From assembly GCA_021613335.1 (NCBI GenBank), contig JAJTWR010000021.1, forward strand, positions 2,314,001 to 2,378,000: a DNA stretch of 64,000 nucleotides, given 5' to 3'. Positions within the stretch are counted from its first letter, which is position 1, and each line of letters begins with the position of its first letter. Below, piece by piece: positions 36,016 to 47,744 of this stretch. The translations under genes were made by a program, and so were the position numbers. The notes under the pieces are model-generated. The model saw nothing but the letters and a program-made list of their open reading frames with translations, did no database searches and was not told where the DNA came from. Source of the stretch: Whitmania pigra (taxonomy: Eukaryota; Annelida; Clitellata; Hirudinida; Haemopidae).

Positions 36016-36076
36016 GGTAAAAGAGATTTACAAAATAGCCCACAATGTTTAATACATTTCTTAATTTTATTTTATT

Positions 36077-36466
36077 TCATGCTGTACATAGGCTCTTAAA
36101 AACCAAATCAAAATAACTTTTAGACAAAGTCGTCTGTAGTGAAGATATCAAATCTGCTTGGTTAATAAATCTTTCCTCGAACTGTGAGCACAAGGGATCC
36201 AGAAATGGCAAAAACGTCCCCCGTTTATAATATCCTTCAGCAGGTTTGGCTGGATTGTCATTGTCGCTGTTTATTTGAATTGATGTTAAACTGGGTAAGG
36301 TCTTTGGCATTAACGCTTGAGCATTTCTTGCGTATCTAGAAACAAAATTTGAAACTTTTCTTAGCTTCTTACCACGCATTTCTTTAAATTTCTCAATAGC
36401 ATCTTTAACCACCCCGATTGTTACCTTTTGCAAAACTTTGAAAAAAGATATGGTATGTGAAATCAT
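36077..36466 (-). pseudogene. hAT transposase fragment, C-terminal half
   Basis: A 129-codon open frame includes AEGYYKRGTFLPFLDPLCSQ and then FEERFINQADLISSLQTTLS. This corresponds to the YYR-SIFIPFLD---LE-RF block of ZMYM1-type hAT transposases. It is opposite in orientation to the neighbouring hAT element at 35198-36015, so it comes from a separate insertion. It has no recognisable TIRs of its own. Confidence 0.6.
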
Positions 36467-39400
36467 CTCATTTTCAATGTCTTTATGATTTTACGTTTGT
36501 ATATGAGACAGCAAAATTTATAATTAATTTTTATTTGTTAACATTTCAGTTGGGCGGTTGAACCCGTAACTCCCCCTAAATACGGCCATGGTAGAAATGG
36601 TGTCCTAGTCATCTGAAATGACGCTAATAAAACACATCCACATGCATGTAGTGGGAGCAAATAGTTTTTGTGGATAAAAAATGAATGTATAAAATATAAA
36701 TATAATAAAAAACCAGACCAGAACTGAAACTGAGAGGAGTCAGGTAGTTTTATATCGCATCAATTCAAAAGAGCGGAAACGTCATTTTGAACTTCTGACA
36801 GGAAAATTTCATTCTGTCACCACACTCAAGGGGATGTGAGACGCCGTACTGAATAAACTCAAAACAAAATCCATGAAAGTGCTGCCCATGACCTTTTTGA
36901 CAGATGAATTGACTTTTAGCAAATGGCTGCGAATTGACAATGGCTGGAATCTACAAGACCAAGTAGAAGTTTTCGTGGGAAGCTCTTTCCGGTCTTTTCG
37001 TCTATTCCGAGCTACGAAAAAATATGTAATTTGAAATGTGATGATATAGTATCGGCCGTTAAGCAAGTTGCATTGTTTTAATTCTAGCATATATTAGTTC
37101 CAATACATTTGCTTTGTTATGTACATGTTATTTAATGCCATTATAATTGCAATATGCATTACAAATTTTGCAATAACAAAACACCCCTATTCTACGTCAA
37201 CCTAATTTACAAATCAGAAGACAAGCAGGAAACCTGTACATCGAATGGCGTGTTCTCAAAGACTGATCCAAGCCATCCAACGCGTATATTTAGCAGCATG
37301 AATCCCATACGAAGATAAATGAAAGCTTCTAAGTACAAATGTGACCTCAAGTAGAAGTTATTTTATGGATAATTGAAACAAATATTAAAGCATCTTGTTT
37401 ACATACACTTTAAATTGCATTGTTTGTAGTGCAAAGCTTAGTCTCAATAGGGATTGTTCTGTAATGCTGTAAGCTGGCTCTAAACATTTACTGGAAAGTC
37501 GACCCTTAAACCCCGAAAATGCCAGATTGCGTTTATCTATTTTTATTTTAGAAATCCAAACTCATTTTGCAAACTTTAGAAAAAGCCGAAAACTAACAAA
37601 GCCGAAAAAGTATTAAGCATTACGTATTTTAAAAATGGAAAGGACATAAAAACCTAACATGTGAATAAAGCGATGCTAAATTCTAATTTTGAGAGCGAAC
37701 GATTTCAGTGAAATAAAATTATACTTTGAAATAAAATCCCAAAATAATAATCATGTGAGGAAAGATAAACATTGCAATATTATAAGGAATCATAAACACT
37801 GCACACGTATTTTTTAATGTGAATGTGAATTTTATAATAAAACATTTAAAATGTAGAGTATATAAAATTTATACAGTCTTTAAATTATATAGCGTAAATT
37901 AATATAGAGTTTTTCTCAGATGTTACCACGATTTCTTACAATGGCAGGAATGAGCTGCTTGTACTGAAACTATGAATTTCTTGCTGACCTGTCTCGGAGA
38001 TTTATTGAAGATAAAATTAAAAACCAACCCATTCAACACATCCACAACTTCAATGCTGCCTGTGCTATAAATAAAATGTTATTAAATAGCATTAAATGCT
38101 AAATACTTTTTAAATAACATTAAATGTTAATTAATTTTTAAATAATATTAATTTTTATTTAAATAAATATTATTACTTATTAAAAAATAGGTCGACAGTT
38201 CTTGACGGACTCGCACACTTAACCGGTGATTAGTTCTGCTTGAAAAGTGTCAAATGTTGATTTTTGTTCTCAAAAAGCTTGAAAGTGTGAAAATTGAATG
38301 AAACGCGCTTCAACTAATTGATGTTTTGTGTTCCACCCGAGGGCAAAAATTAGAATCTATAAAAATATTTTCATGAATAACGTTTATATTCACGCAAATC
38401 TTTTAAAGACTTATTTCAGGAAATGATTTATTTCCGAATGCACGATAGAACGAATTCTGTTTTTTTGCTGTAACTTTTTAATATTTGTTATTACTGTTTA
38501 AAATAGAAATCAAATATTATTGTAGAAGGTTATTGAATATTATTAGATTCGCAATATCTAAACATTAATTACGGTGATTTAAGGAAGCTAATGTTTTTCT
38601 GATAAAGCCCTCATTGCATCGACCACTAAATGCGATCTGCATCGGAGTATTGTCGTGTCGTGTCGTGATGCGTCCTTTGAAATGCATTCAATTTGCGGAT
38701 TTAAGACTTCTCTGCCTTCAAAATGTTTCAAAATGAATAAAAGAAACGCCATTTCGGCTCTAAAAATAATACTTTGCCACTTTAATTAAATTTAAGACAC
38801 CTTCAGACACCTTCCCCCACTTTCTCTGATTACATTGTTTGAAGAGGTTTTGATTGCGATTTGCGATTTTTGAAAAATATCCAATTGCAATAAATTTATG
38901 ATCTGTAGCTTCAAAATGCTTTCACGAACATCACGTTTGAAATAGTGAAATATACATATATCTCTGTAGATTTTGAACAAGTTCTCAGAAAAATCACCAC
39001 AGTTGTATAAATGATTATTAAAAGCATTAATTGGTTAATTAAATAATATAATTTCAAGATCACTTGAAATACATTTCTCAATTGACGGGATTTGCTATAG
39101 TAACTTCTGGCTGTTTCTTGAATGAATGCATTTCTCGTGGTGCGAATCTGATGATTTCACTTCATACTATTTAGTCCCATTTATTGCAGAAATCTATTTA
39201 TTTGATTCGTCCAATAATTGTAATGAATGAAATGCAATGTGAAATTAACAAAGATAATAATAATTATTAATAATTTCCATTAATTTTATATCGACGGACA
39301 CAAAAATATTTTGTTTTTGCGTTCGTGCGCCAACGCAGAATTTTCGAACAATCGCGAAAAGTCGTTTTATGTGTCACTGTCAAGGGATGTTTATTCGCAG

Positions 39401-40372
39401 AAAATATTCCTTCCCCACGTTCGATTCATCATTTCGCACTTTTTGCATGAAAATATAAGCTCCACATACAATTTCAATTCCATTTGGAAATCAATAAAGT
39501 CATTTTCTTGGATTCATTCACTCGACAGCCATTGGAGAAGGTTGTGTGTTCATCGAGCGACGATGATAACAATAATAAGAACGACTTTCACGATGATATG
39601 AACAAAATTATTACATCCCTGCTCGCTACTTACAAAACGATGACGAGAAAGAAATGTGTTGGTGACGATAAAATCGTCTGCATCGCTGATTCGTCACGGA
39701 TTCATTTAACGCTGGCTGTCGATATTCACAGATGTTGCTCCGTGCAAAACAAACACAGCTTGGTTGACATTTACATATCCATCTTTTCCAGATGTCTTTG
39801 GAGCTTAATAAGTAATTTTACTAAAAGTTTGCCTTTTCAATATGCAGAGTTGCTTCTTAAGATGAAATTGATGGCAAAATCACCTGAGTGAGGAATGCTT
39901 CCTTTAAAAAATGAGGAAAGAAATGATCTCGCAAATGGAAAGAATGATGGATCGAAGAATAACAAAAATTACTCCCGACAAACACCTGCCCTAAGAACGT
40001 GCTGGGACGTAAAATTTGAGTCTCAAGATCGCATTTCCGGGCAAGCTTCATAAAATGGTAATAAAAAACAAAAACTGTAAAAATCATTTAAAATGTGGAA
40101 CAATCGGTTGGCATGTTTGAAGTGGGGATGAAGGGCAAAGTCGTGGCTGATGGGGAATAAACACCTCGGTGGATAAAAAATTTTTATCGCCACAAAAACC
40201 AGCCCCGAAATTTGTTGTGCGTTATTTTCTCAATTTATTCTCTTCCTGCAAGGATTCATAATTTCTAAATATATCATCATGAAGAGATATAATTTCCCGC
40301 GCTCACTTTAAACGAATTTTCTGCCACGAAAACAAATTACCCACCCCAGTCAAACTAGGCGCATTTAAAGTT
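36467..40372. other. 3.9-kb stretch without a supported gene
   Basis: AT-rich DNA with short open frames only. The longest is 39484-39891, which begins at a non-ATG codon, contains a DDDNNNKN tract and matches nothing I know. Minus-strand AATAAA at 40234-40239 may serve the secreted-protein gene ending at 40373. Confidence 0.4.
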
Positions 40373-42361
40373 TCAACGCAAAATTACAACTAAATTCAAA
40401 CTGTTGAGTTGAAAAATAAAAAAATAAACGCATATTAACGAGTTCTTCGTGGAGGAAAAATTCCGAGAAGAGAGAAAGACGGTCCGTTTCGTGATAAATC
40501 CGTGTCTGTTGCGAGTTTGTTCGCGAGGGAAGTCGAAGCGATTGTCGTTGAGGAGCATCGATTCGAAGGTTGTCGATCCTTTCGTATTTTCGGGACATTC
40601 CCGACTGTGAAGTCTGCAAAAAATGGCCTCGAATTGGAAGTTGTGTCCTTTCGATGCTGGCTCACAATTCTTCGTGTCCACTAGGTAAAATGCGTCTGTA
40701 GAACGTGACAAACCACGAGGGAAGAGCCAACAATAAATGGAGCCAGAAAGTTCTTTGGTGACGATGAATAAGTTGCCCGATGGAAGGACAGGAGAGGAAT
40801 CGTAACACGTGAAAGACAGTCGTAAGTTGTGCTCGTTGTTGTTGTTGTTATTGTTGTTGTTGTTGTTGCAGTGGTGAATGACAAGAAGGAAATCTTGTTT
40901 TGAATTTGATTGGAAATCAGTTTGGCACTTTGTTGCATTCGAATAGAAAATAAGGAAATTGATGAGGTCGTCAGGAAGGTTGCATTGGCTCGGGACGCGT
41001 TCGTCTTGCGAAAAAAACATCCGAAAATGCGACTCGTGGAGAACCTCGTTGCAATCAAAGTCGACTGAATTGAGGAAATATCTACTGAACTTGATCAGAA
41101 GGACGGAGGAAGATTTCCTAAAGATTCGCAAGCAAACGTACCTTTTTCTACAACCATCGTGATGCTCGCTGACAATCAAGATGTCTTCGAAATGACGATT
41201 ATGTTGTTTTTCTGATGAGCTTTGCCACCGTAAGCAGCGATAATTTTCACACAATTTGGCACTTTGCACGGTCAAATGAGATGCATTGATTGATATGAAT
41301 ACTCCCGATGCTCTGTTGAGCGATGCTGGACCATCGATCCAATCACCGAACAAGTTCCTATTAAAGTCGCAAATATTTGGATTAGAGGCATTGCACAGTT
41401 TGCAGGTTCTCAAGCATTTCATGGCATCATTCGAACAGGATCCTCCGCTGATCGAACACGAGTTGAGTTCATCTGTGCACAAAGAGGTTACAGGACTGGC
41501 TGTGTTCCTAATGACGTCCAAACGAAAGTTGCTCTCGATGGCATGTTCAGTGTCATCGATGAGGAGGTTTTTGTAGATGTGAGCGGTGAAGCTGTTTTCT
41601 GCCAGATGAGGTGTTCTCAGGATGACCAGAGTTGGTTGTGATTCCAATTTCAGCAAGATGAAATTGTACGAAGAATACTGCCAGTTGCCAACGCAAACCG
41701 TTTTCTGTATTTTACTCATACGAAGACCGTTCGGAATGCAAGTCTGATGACGGAAATCAAAAGTGATGCCCTCTCCCGCCATGCATTGGCTCTCGATTCG
41801 TGCTTCTTCATTTAAACAAATTCGTCTGTGTTCTTTTTGGCGGAAAATACGAAAATGAAAACCTCCTTTAAATGAGTTGCATGGTTGTCGAACGAGTTGG
41901 ACTTCTGAGATAAAGAGCCAAGGATTGATGGCAACACTCAAGTTTTGGTAACAACCCTTCGACTCTTGTGGGAATTCTCGTATCTGCATGACCCCCTGTG
42001 ACAAAAGTATGAATTCTACGCAGAACTTTCTTTCAAAGGAGGACAGAAAAGAATCGTAAATGTTCGAAGCGGTTTCTTCGACTAGGAAGAATCCATCTCT
42101 TGAGAAATTCAGGCACCTCCACGAGTGTTGGAGTTGATCTCTCAAAGAAGTCAACACGACGGTGCTATGTTCGAACCTCACAAAGAGCTCGTGCTTCCTA
42201 TTCTCGTTGCCGATCATTCCTTTCCAACTTCTTCCCGAGGAACTCAAAAAACTCGGGAAGTTGCACGATCCCTGCGATCCCTGAACTAACGTTGCCATAG
42301 CAACCAGCCAGTTGCAAATTATTCGCGGGAAACTTGCCATGTGACCGGAATCATTGAGCAA
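40373..42361 (-). CDS. single-exon secreted cysteine-rich protein, possibly GPI-anchored (arthropod DUF7042-7045-like)
   Basis: An uninterrupted 662-codon frame. Residues 8-31 (MASFPRIICNWLVAMATLVQ and following) form a signal peptide, so Met8 may be the true start. The mature protein has paired-cysteine modules. Each opens with a C-F-x-L-x-G-x-W pattern: SCNFPSFL followed by GRSWKG near residue 33, and ICDFNRNLFGDWIDG near residue 325. Each continues with CLNFSRDGFFLVEE- or CLRW-like segments and runs of 15-60 residues between cysteines. This layout recalls extracellular proteins of arthropods annotated with DUF7042 to DUF7045; the match is by memory of pattern only. A poly-Asn run of 11 interrupts the last third. 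The C-terminal 22 residues are hydrophobic (ICVYFFIFQLNSLNLVVIL), suggesting a GPI signal or membrane anchor. The absence of introns contrasts with every other gene here. Confidence 0.7.
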   Translation of the reverse strand: MLNDSGHMASFPRIICNWLVAMATLVQGSQGSCNFPSFLSSSGRSWKGMIGNENRKHELFVRFEHSTVVLTSLRDQLQHSWRCLNFSRDGFFLVEETASNIYDSFLSSFERKFCVEFILLSQGVMQIREFPQESKGCYQNLSVAINPWLFISEVQLVRQPCNSFKGGFHFRIFRQKEHRRICLNEEARIESQCMAGEGITFDFRHQTCIPNGLRMSKIQKTVCVGNWQYSSYNFILLKLESQPTLVILRTPHLAENSFTAHIYKNLLIDDTEHAIESNFRLDVIRNTASPVTSLCTDELNSCSISGGSCSNDAMKCLRTCKLCNASNPNICDFNRNLFGDWIDGPASLNRASGVFISINASHLTVQSAKLCENYRCLRWQSSSEKQHNRHFEDILIVSEHHDGCRKRYVCLRIFRKSSSVLLIKFSRYFLNSVDFDCNEVLHESHFRMFFSQDERVPSQCNLPDDLINFLIFYSNATKCQTDFQSNSKQDFLLVIHHCNNNNNNNNNNNEHNLRLSFTCYDSSPVLPSGNLFIVTKELSGSIYCWLFPRGLSRSTDAFYLVDTKNCEPASKGHNFQFEAIFCRLHSRECPENTKGSTTFESMLLNDNRFDFPREQTRNRHGFITKRTVFLSSRNFSSTKNSLICVYFFIFQLNSLNLVVILR

Positions 42362-43873
42362 CTTTCCACGTGTAAATTGTTGATGACGTCAGAGGTTCAA
42401 AGGATCAGCAAGTTTTTCAGGCAGAGACACGAGCAGTTTTTGTCGGCAAGTTTTATGCGTCATGCAACGATGCTCGGCCTCTGTGAGATTGTTTGGAATC
42501 CCTGTTTTAACGGATAATTAATTTTAGTGCCTTCGCGATTTCTAGGAGTTCTTGTTTTGATGTTTTAGCGAATATATTTAATTAAACCAGATAGAAAAGC
42601 ATTATTCAGAAAAACTTTAACAATTGCGGAGTTGTCATCTGCTGAAGTATTTCTTTTGTTTAAATAATGTTAATAATTTCTATAAGATATTTAAATTAAG
42701 AGCTAATTTTGCATTAAAAAATCATTTTAGCTTCAATTGCTTTAATAAGATGTTCAACAGTATTTCGAAATACCAAAAATATTTATAATAATAATTTCAC
42801 TTTCCGTATTAAAAGAGCTAAATTTTAATAAAGCTCTTCATTTGTCTTTTATTCCTTCAAATTTTCAGGCCCAATTCCCGTAAGCGCTTCACCAAAGCAA
42901 TTAAACACATCGACTGACTGAAAAAAAGATAAATACCACTTTAATCCTGTGATATCAATGCCACTCATGATAATATCATCATCACCTGCTTTTTACTTAA
43001 ATTACTAAATAATTAATTGTTCCTTATATAATTATGCAATAAATATAATTGTAGAGTAATTATAACAAATAAATGCATTACTTTCCTAGAAAGGTCTCAA
43101 CTCATGCTAGACTCACACTGAAACTTGTGACAAAAAAAACCGAATGTTTATACACGCCCAAGTTTTTAAGTTACCAAAATTTTCATTAAAATGCAAATCT
43201 TTGCATTCTCTCATAAAATGGCGCAATAAATTCACCGTGAATATTCGTAGCTTGTTGCAATAGTGTGGCAATTAAGGGGAGTAATTAATGACATTTGAAA
43301 AAATATATAAAATAACAAATAATGTAATACATATAATAACAAAGATTTTGAATTTAATTCTTTCTAAAGTTTTTTCTGGTTTTTTCGGTCAGAGCGGTTT
43401 CTCAGTTTCTGATCGCAGGCAGGAGGAGCAAAAGAGATCATTGAATTAAAAACAACGACGAAACACGATTCGTTCGTTCCAAGGAAATAATTGGATTTGT
43501 TGGAAGTAATAAATAATTCTTAAAAATAGGATTTTATGGCGGTTTAAAAAAATTAATAATAAACAAATAATTCTTTAAAATTTATAGAGAAAGGGATGAA
43601 ATCATCATCGACTGCCAGTTAATCTGTCCTAATCTCGGAGATTTTAAATTTAACGACGTCTTTAAATTTTCTCATTACATTCAAATTGAAATATTGTCGA
43701 ATGAAATCATGAGACGTAACAAGGATAAGGTCTTTTTAATTCTGTCGATCGATCGATTCTTCAGTGGAGGTCATTTCTTAGAACTTCATTTGATCGCAGA
43801 GGTCGAGTAATTAACTGTTAACTTACAGGTTATATTTGCGATGGCAACAATCGTATGTTGACCCCCTCTGTAA
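42362..43873. other. upstream flank of the secreted-protein gene, no gene seen
   Basis: AT-rich DNA with no supported coding region. The 200 bases next to the start codon presumably include the promoter. Confidence 0.4.
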
Positions 43874-44201
<328 letters not shown>

Positions 44202-44232
44202 AATTAATAAAGTTTTTCTGTTTATTTATTGA

Positions 44233-47200
44233 AACACAAAGCCACTAATTGGAACTAAAAAGAAAAAAAGGAGCGTCTTAAGAGAAAAACTCCAACTAGT
44301 GGACGTCCTGTTGCCACTGATGAATGTAGCAGCGTTTCAATGTCCCAATAATATAAGAATTAATAAGTAAACTCAGTTATTTTAAGTTTAAAGCGCGAGA
44401 AGGTTACGGGCACATTTGCAACTAATCACTCCCCTGATGTAATCAAATAACTAATTAATTTATTATTATTTATTAGTAACGATATGACTATCATTGTGTC
44501 AACTATGAGTACGTAAGCTTTTGAGATGAATCTTTAAGTATGCTTGTTGCTCAACATGTTGCTGCTAGGGCATCGCATCAAAAAGAAGCGGCATAGAATA
44601 ATGACTGCTGCTTATCTGAGGTAGATTTATTTCCAGCCTTCAGAGGAATGACCATTTCATGGAAGGAATACATTTTTTGAGTCATCTCTTAATAAGCGTC
44701 GCTTCATTGCTAATAAAATTCATTTCACAATTATATCTTAATACTTAAATAAAACATCGTGATAGAATAATACATGGCAGAATAGTCAATTGAATCAAGA
44801 TGGAACTAACTGATAAAAGTTAATAATAGTAGCATTAATTAAGACGTGGCAACAAATCGCTTTTGATGCCATTGGAATAAAAATAAAGGTCTTCCATGAA
44901 GCGCTCTCACTCACATAATCACCCGGATCATAACCCGTTTATGTAGGTAAAGCCATTATGTATTAGATTTACTCGTACATGTGGACATACGTATTATTAT
45001 AGAAGTACATACTCGTGGAGACATACTCGACAGAATTTCATTCCAGTTATAAGCGGAGTGACAAATGCCAGGAGACAAGTTGGGCAAAAGTCCATTTTCG
45101 TGGATGAGAACATCGTTAATCTACTTCGCCGATGAATAAGTTGGTGTTCCTGTATTCTGACGCGAAACAACAAAGTACCCCTTCTCATTTTCATGAACAT
45201 TTACTACTGACACATTAGGAACGATTTAATGTGATTTCGTGTAATCACCGCTGACGTCATCGGCGCAGACTCGCTGGGGAATGTTTCTTCAACCATTCGA
45301 TCTCATTGGTTTTGTTAAGACCACGTGATCTGTAAGATGGAGTTACATTTGCAAGTGCGATAGAAGGAAGCTCGTTTAATGGCTTCGCGGCACTTCAAAG
45401 GGATTTTTTCTAGACGAACATCATCTTAAAGGGCAGATTTTTTTTATTTTAAGTTTTTTTTTAATCAACGATCAATCATGCGTGAAAAAATCTTTGCATT
45501 TCAAGCTTTCCATGAAGTTTCCGCATCAAGTCACGGAATTTTTAATATTTTCTTTCAGAAGAATCATTTACAACAACAAAACTCTAAGCACATGACTTGA
45601 ACTGAAAGGTGCTTGCAAATTGAAATTTGGTTCAAAGAGCGAAATCAATGTTCAGAGGAGCGAGAGAGGTTAAGAGTGTGATGAATGAAGGAGGAGAATT
45701 CGCTTGTTTTTGAAGTTGATGCGATGGCAGCGAATGCAACACTTTTTTGTAGCACTCGAGGAAATGGAGGCCATCTTGATTTCTCTCGTGAAATAAAATT
45801 CATTGCGAAGTGGCCTTGCGTTTCTTGTTAGAAAATTGTAGATGTAAATCCATTGGAACCGAATGAGGCCAAAAAATGAAAAGAAAAGAAGTCATTAAGA
45901 TGCAATAGTGGCACTGGATGTTGCCTTGTGAAAAGGGCTATAAAACAAGACCTCTATTAAGGTGGACAACGACTCTAGCAAAACACACGCTCAATGGCGC
46001 TTGTTGGTTTATTTTCGATAACTTGCTACTGGACTCTGCAAAGGTCTTCTGAAGTTCGATAAATCCTCCCTAACTGTGTGCGGAGTGCGTCTTATCTGCA
46101 ACTCTAGCCGGCTTCTCCCGGGTTCAATGTCGCTAAATTTAAATAGGGATTCTTATCTCACAATTACTCAATAGAGAAATGATACAAATTAAATCTTTAA
46201 AAGTTCCATTCTATTTAGTTACATGAGATTCAAAACTTTGCTAATGCAAATTGGACCCAGTAGATGGCATGGAAGCTGGGAAAATTGCGATCTGAATTGC
46301 TTCGGAGGAAATAAGAATAAAGTCAGAAACGTTTAAAACAAAGATGATGTTTAATTTAAAGGGCGTGTTTAAAACTATCTCTATTTTTCGCGCCTCATTT
46401 TTATTGGTCTGAGGGTTGATTGGTTTCTACATGAGAGGTTGTTAAGTGACTTCCAAAGAAATAAAAGGCGAATCTCGAGCATGTTCAAAGATTTGAAGCA
46501 AGACCTGGAAACTGCTTGAACGCTGTTTAGAGGAATGGTCAATTTCTGTAACTTCTTAAATCCAGGATGTTCGAATGAATTAATGCTTGACAATCTTTAA
46601 AGCGGTGTAAATCCATTAGTAGACCTCATGATATATTAAACATAAATCGGTTAAATATAATTATCATAATTAATTTAAAATTGCAAAATAAAAACGATCG
46701 ATACCTTGTTCTTCCAGCTTTTGGTAATTTTCTTTATTAATAAATCTTTCTGGTCAACTATCTCCATAAAATGAAATGACATTCATCACCCAATATTTGT
46801 CAGTTTGAGACAGTTTTAATGGACATTTTGCTTAAGAATACATCGAAAATTTATTGAAAGCTACGCAAAACGTCGTGAATGCGCGGGCGTGAAGTGAAAT
46901 CTTCAGCATTCTTCGAATCGCTGCGCTTCGAGGACGGAAGCGCTTCAGTGTTCGGTTCGTGCGTCGTTCCTTGAGACAGGAGAGAATGAAGGTCAGAGAA
47001 GGAAATGATGAGGAGGTTAGTGGAAACTAGAGGACCGATTTATTGGCAGCCAGCAGCGACAACTCATGTAATGAGCACTTTTGGCCAAATCAGGAAGTGA
47101 ACTACAAAGTGATTTATAAACTCTTCTACTTTTATTTTATTTGCTTTGTTTGGGTTTCGATCTCCCATCTTCTTTCTTGAGCTTTACAATGGACCCTGAT

Positions 47201-47744
47201 TTTAATCGACTGAGAAACAATTCAAGATAACCTGCGTTGTGATTAATATAATGCATTTGAGTCCATTTTTATTACATGTTACTATGTTAATAAAATAAAA
47301 AAATAAATGTTTGTTTAAAAAAAAACAAAAAATTTGAGGAGCCCGGAAATGAGGAGAAAAACTTTGCGGAGAAATATCGATTTCCATTCAAAAGTCGCAC
47401 ACACATCAATCATATCGGTGCTTTTTCAACTGCCAAACAGTACCGACTAATAAGCTGATAAGTAGGCTTGGGAATGGTTTGTTTCTTTTGTGCACTGAAA
47501 ACCACTTCCACAGTTTAGACTCGAATCAAAATTTTTAACCTGCTCCAATCTTGAAGAAAGGTCTTAGATTGACGACGGTTCATGGGGTGAAAATGTGATT
47601 GAGGTAAAAATTATTTTTATTGGTATCGAGTTAGACCTTAGAGAAGATAATTTTTAAGAGTCCAGCCTGACTTGAAAGAATTTTAATTTGGCTAGTCGCG
47701 GCTTGCATGGCTTGATTTTATATTGCCAACACATTTATATATGA
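44233..47744. other. 3.5-kb stretch without a supported gene
   Basis: No coding region is supported. The GC-richer patch 45950-46140 ends in CCGGCTTCTCCCGGGTTCAA-like sequence and could be a decayed LTR. Another GC-richer patch at 46860-47060 has no reading frame. Confidence 0.35.

Noticed and set aside
39484..39891. 135-codon open frame as a gene
   Set aside because: It starts at a non-ATG codon, has no recognised domain, and shows no splice or poly(A) context that raises it above chance.
45950..46170. Solo LTR
   Set aside because: Composition is suggestive, but there is no second copy or target duplication in the window to support it.
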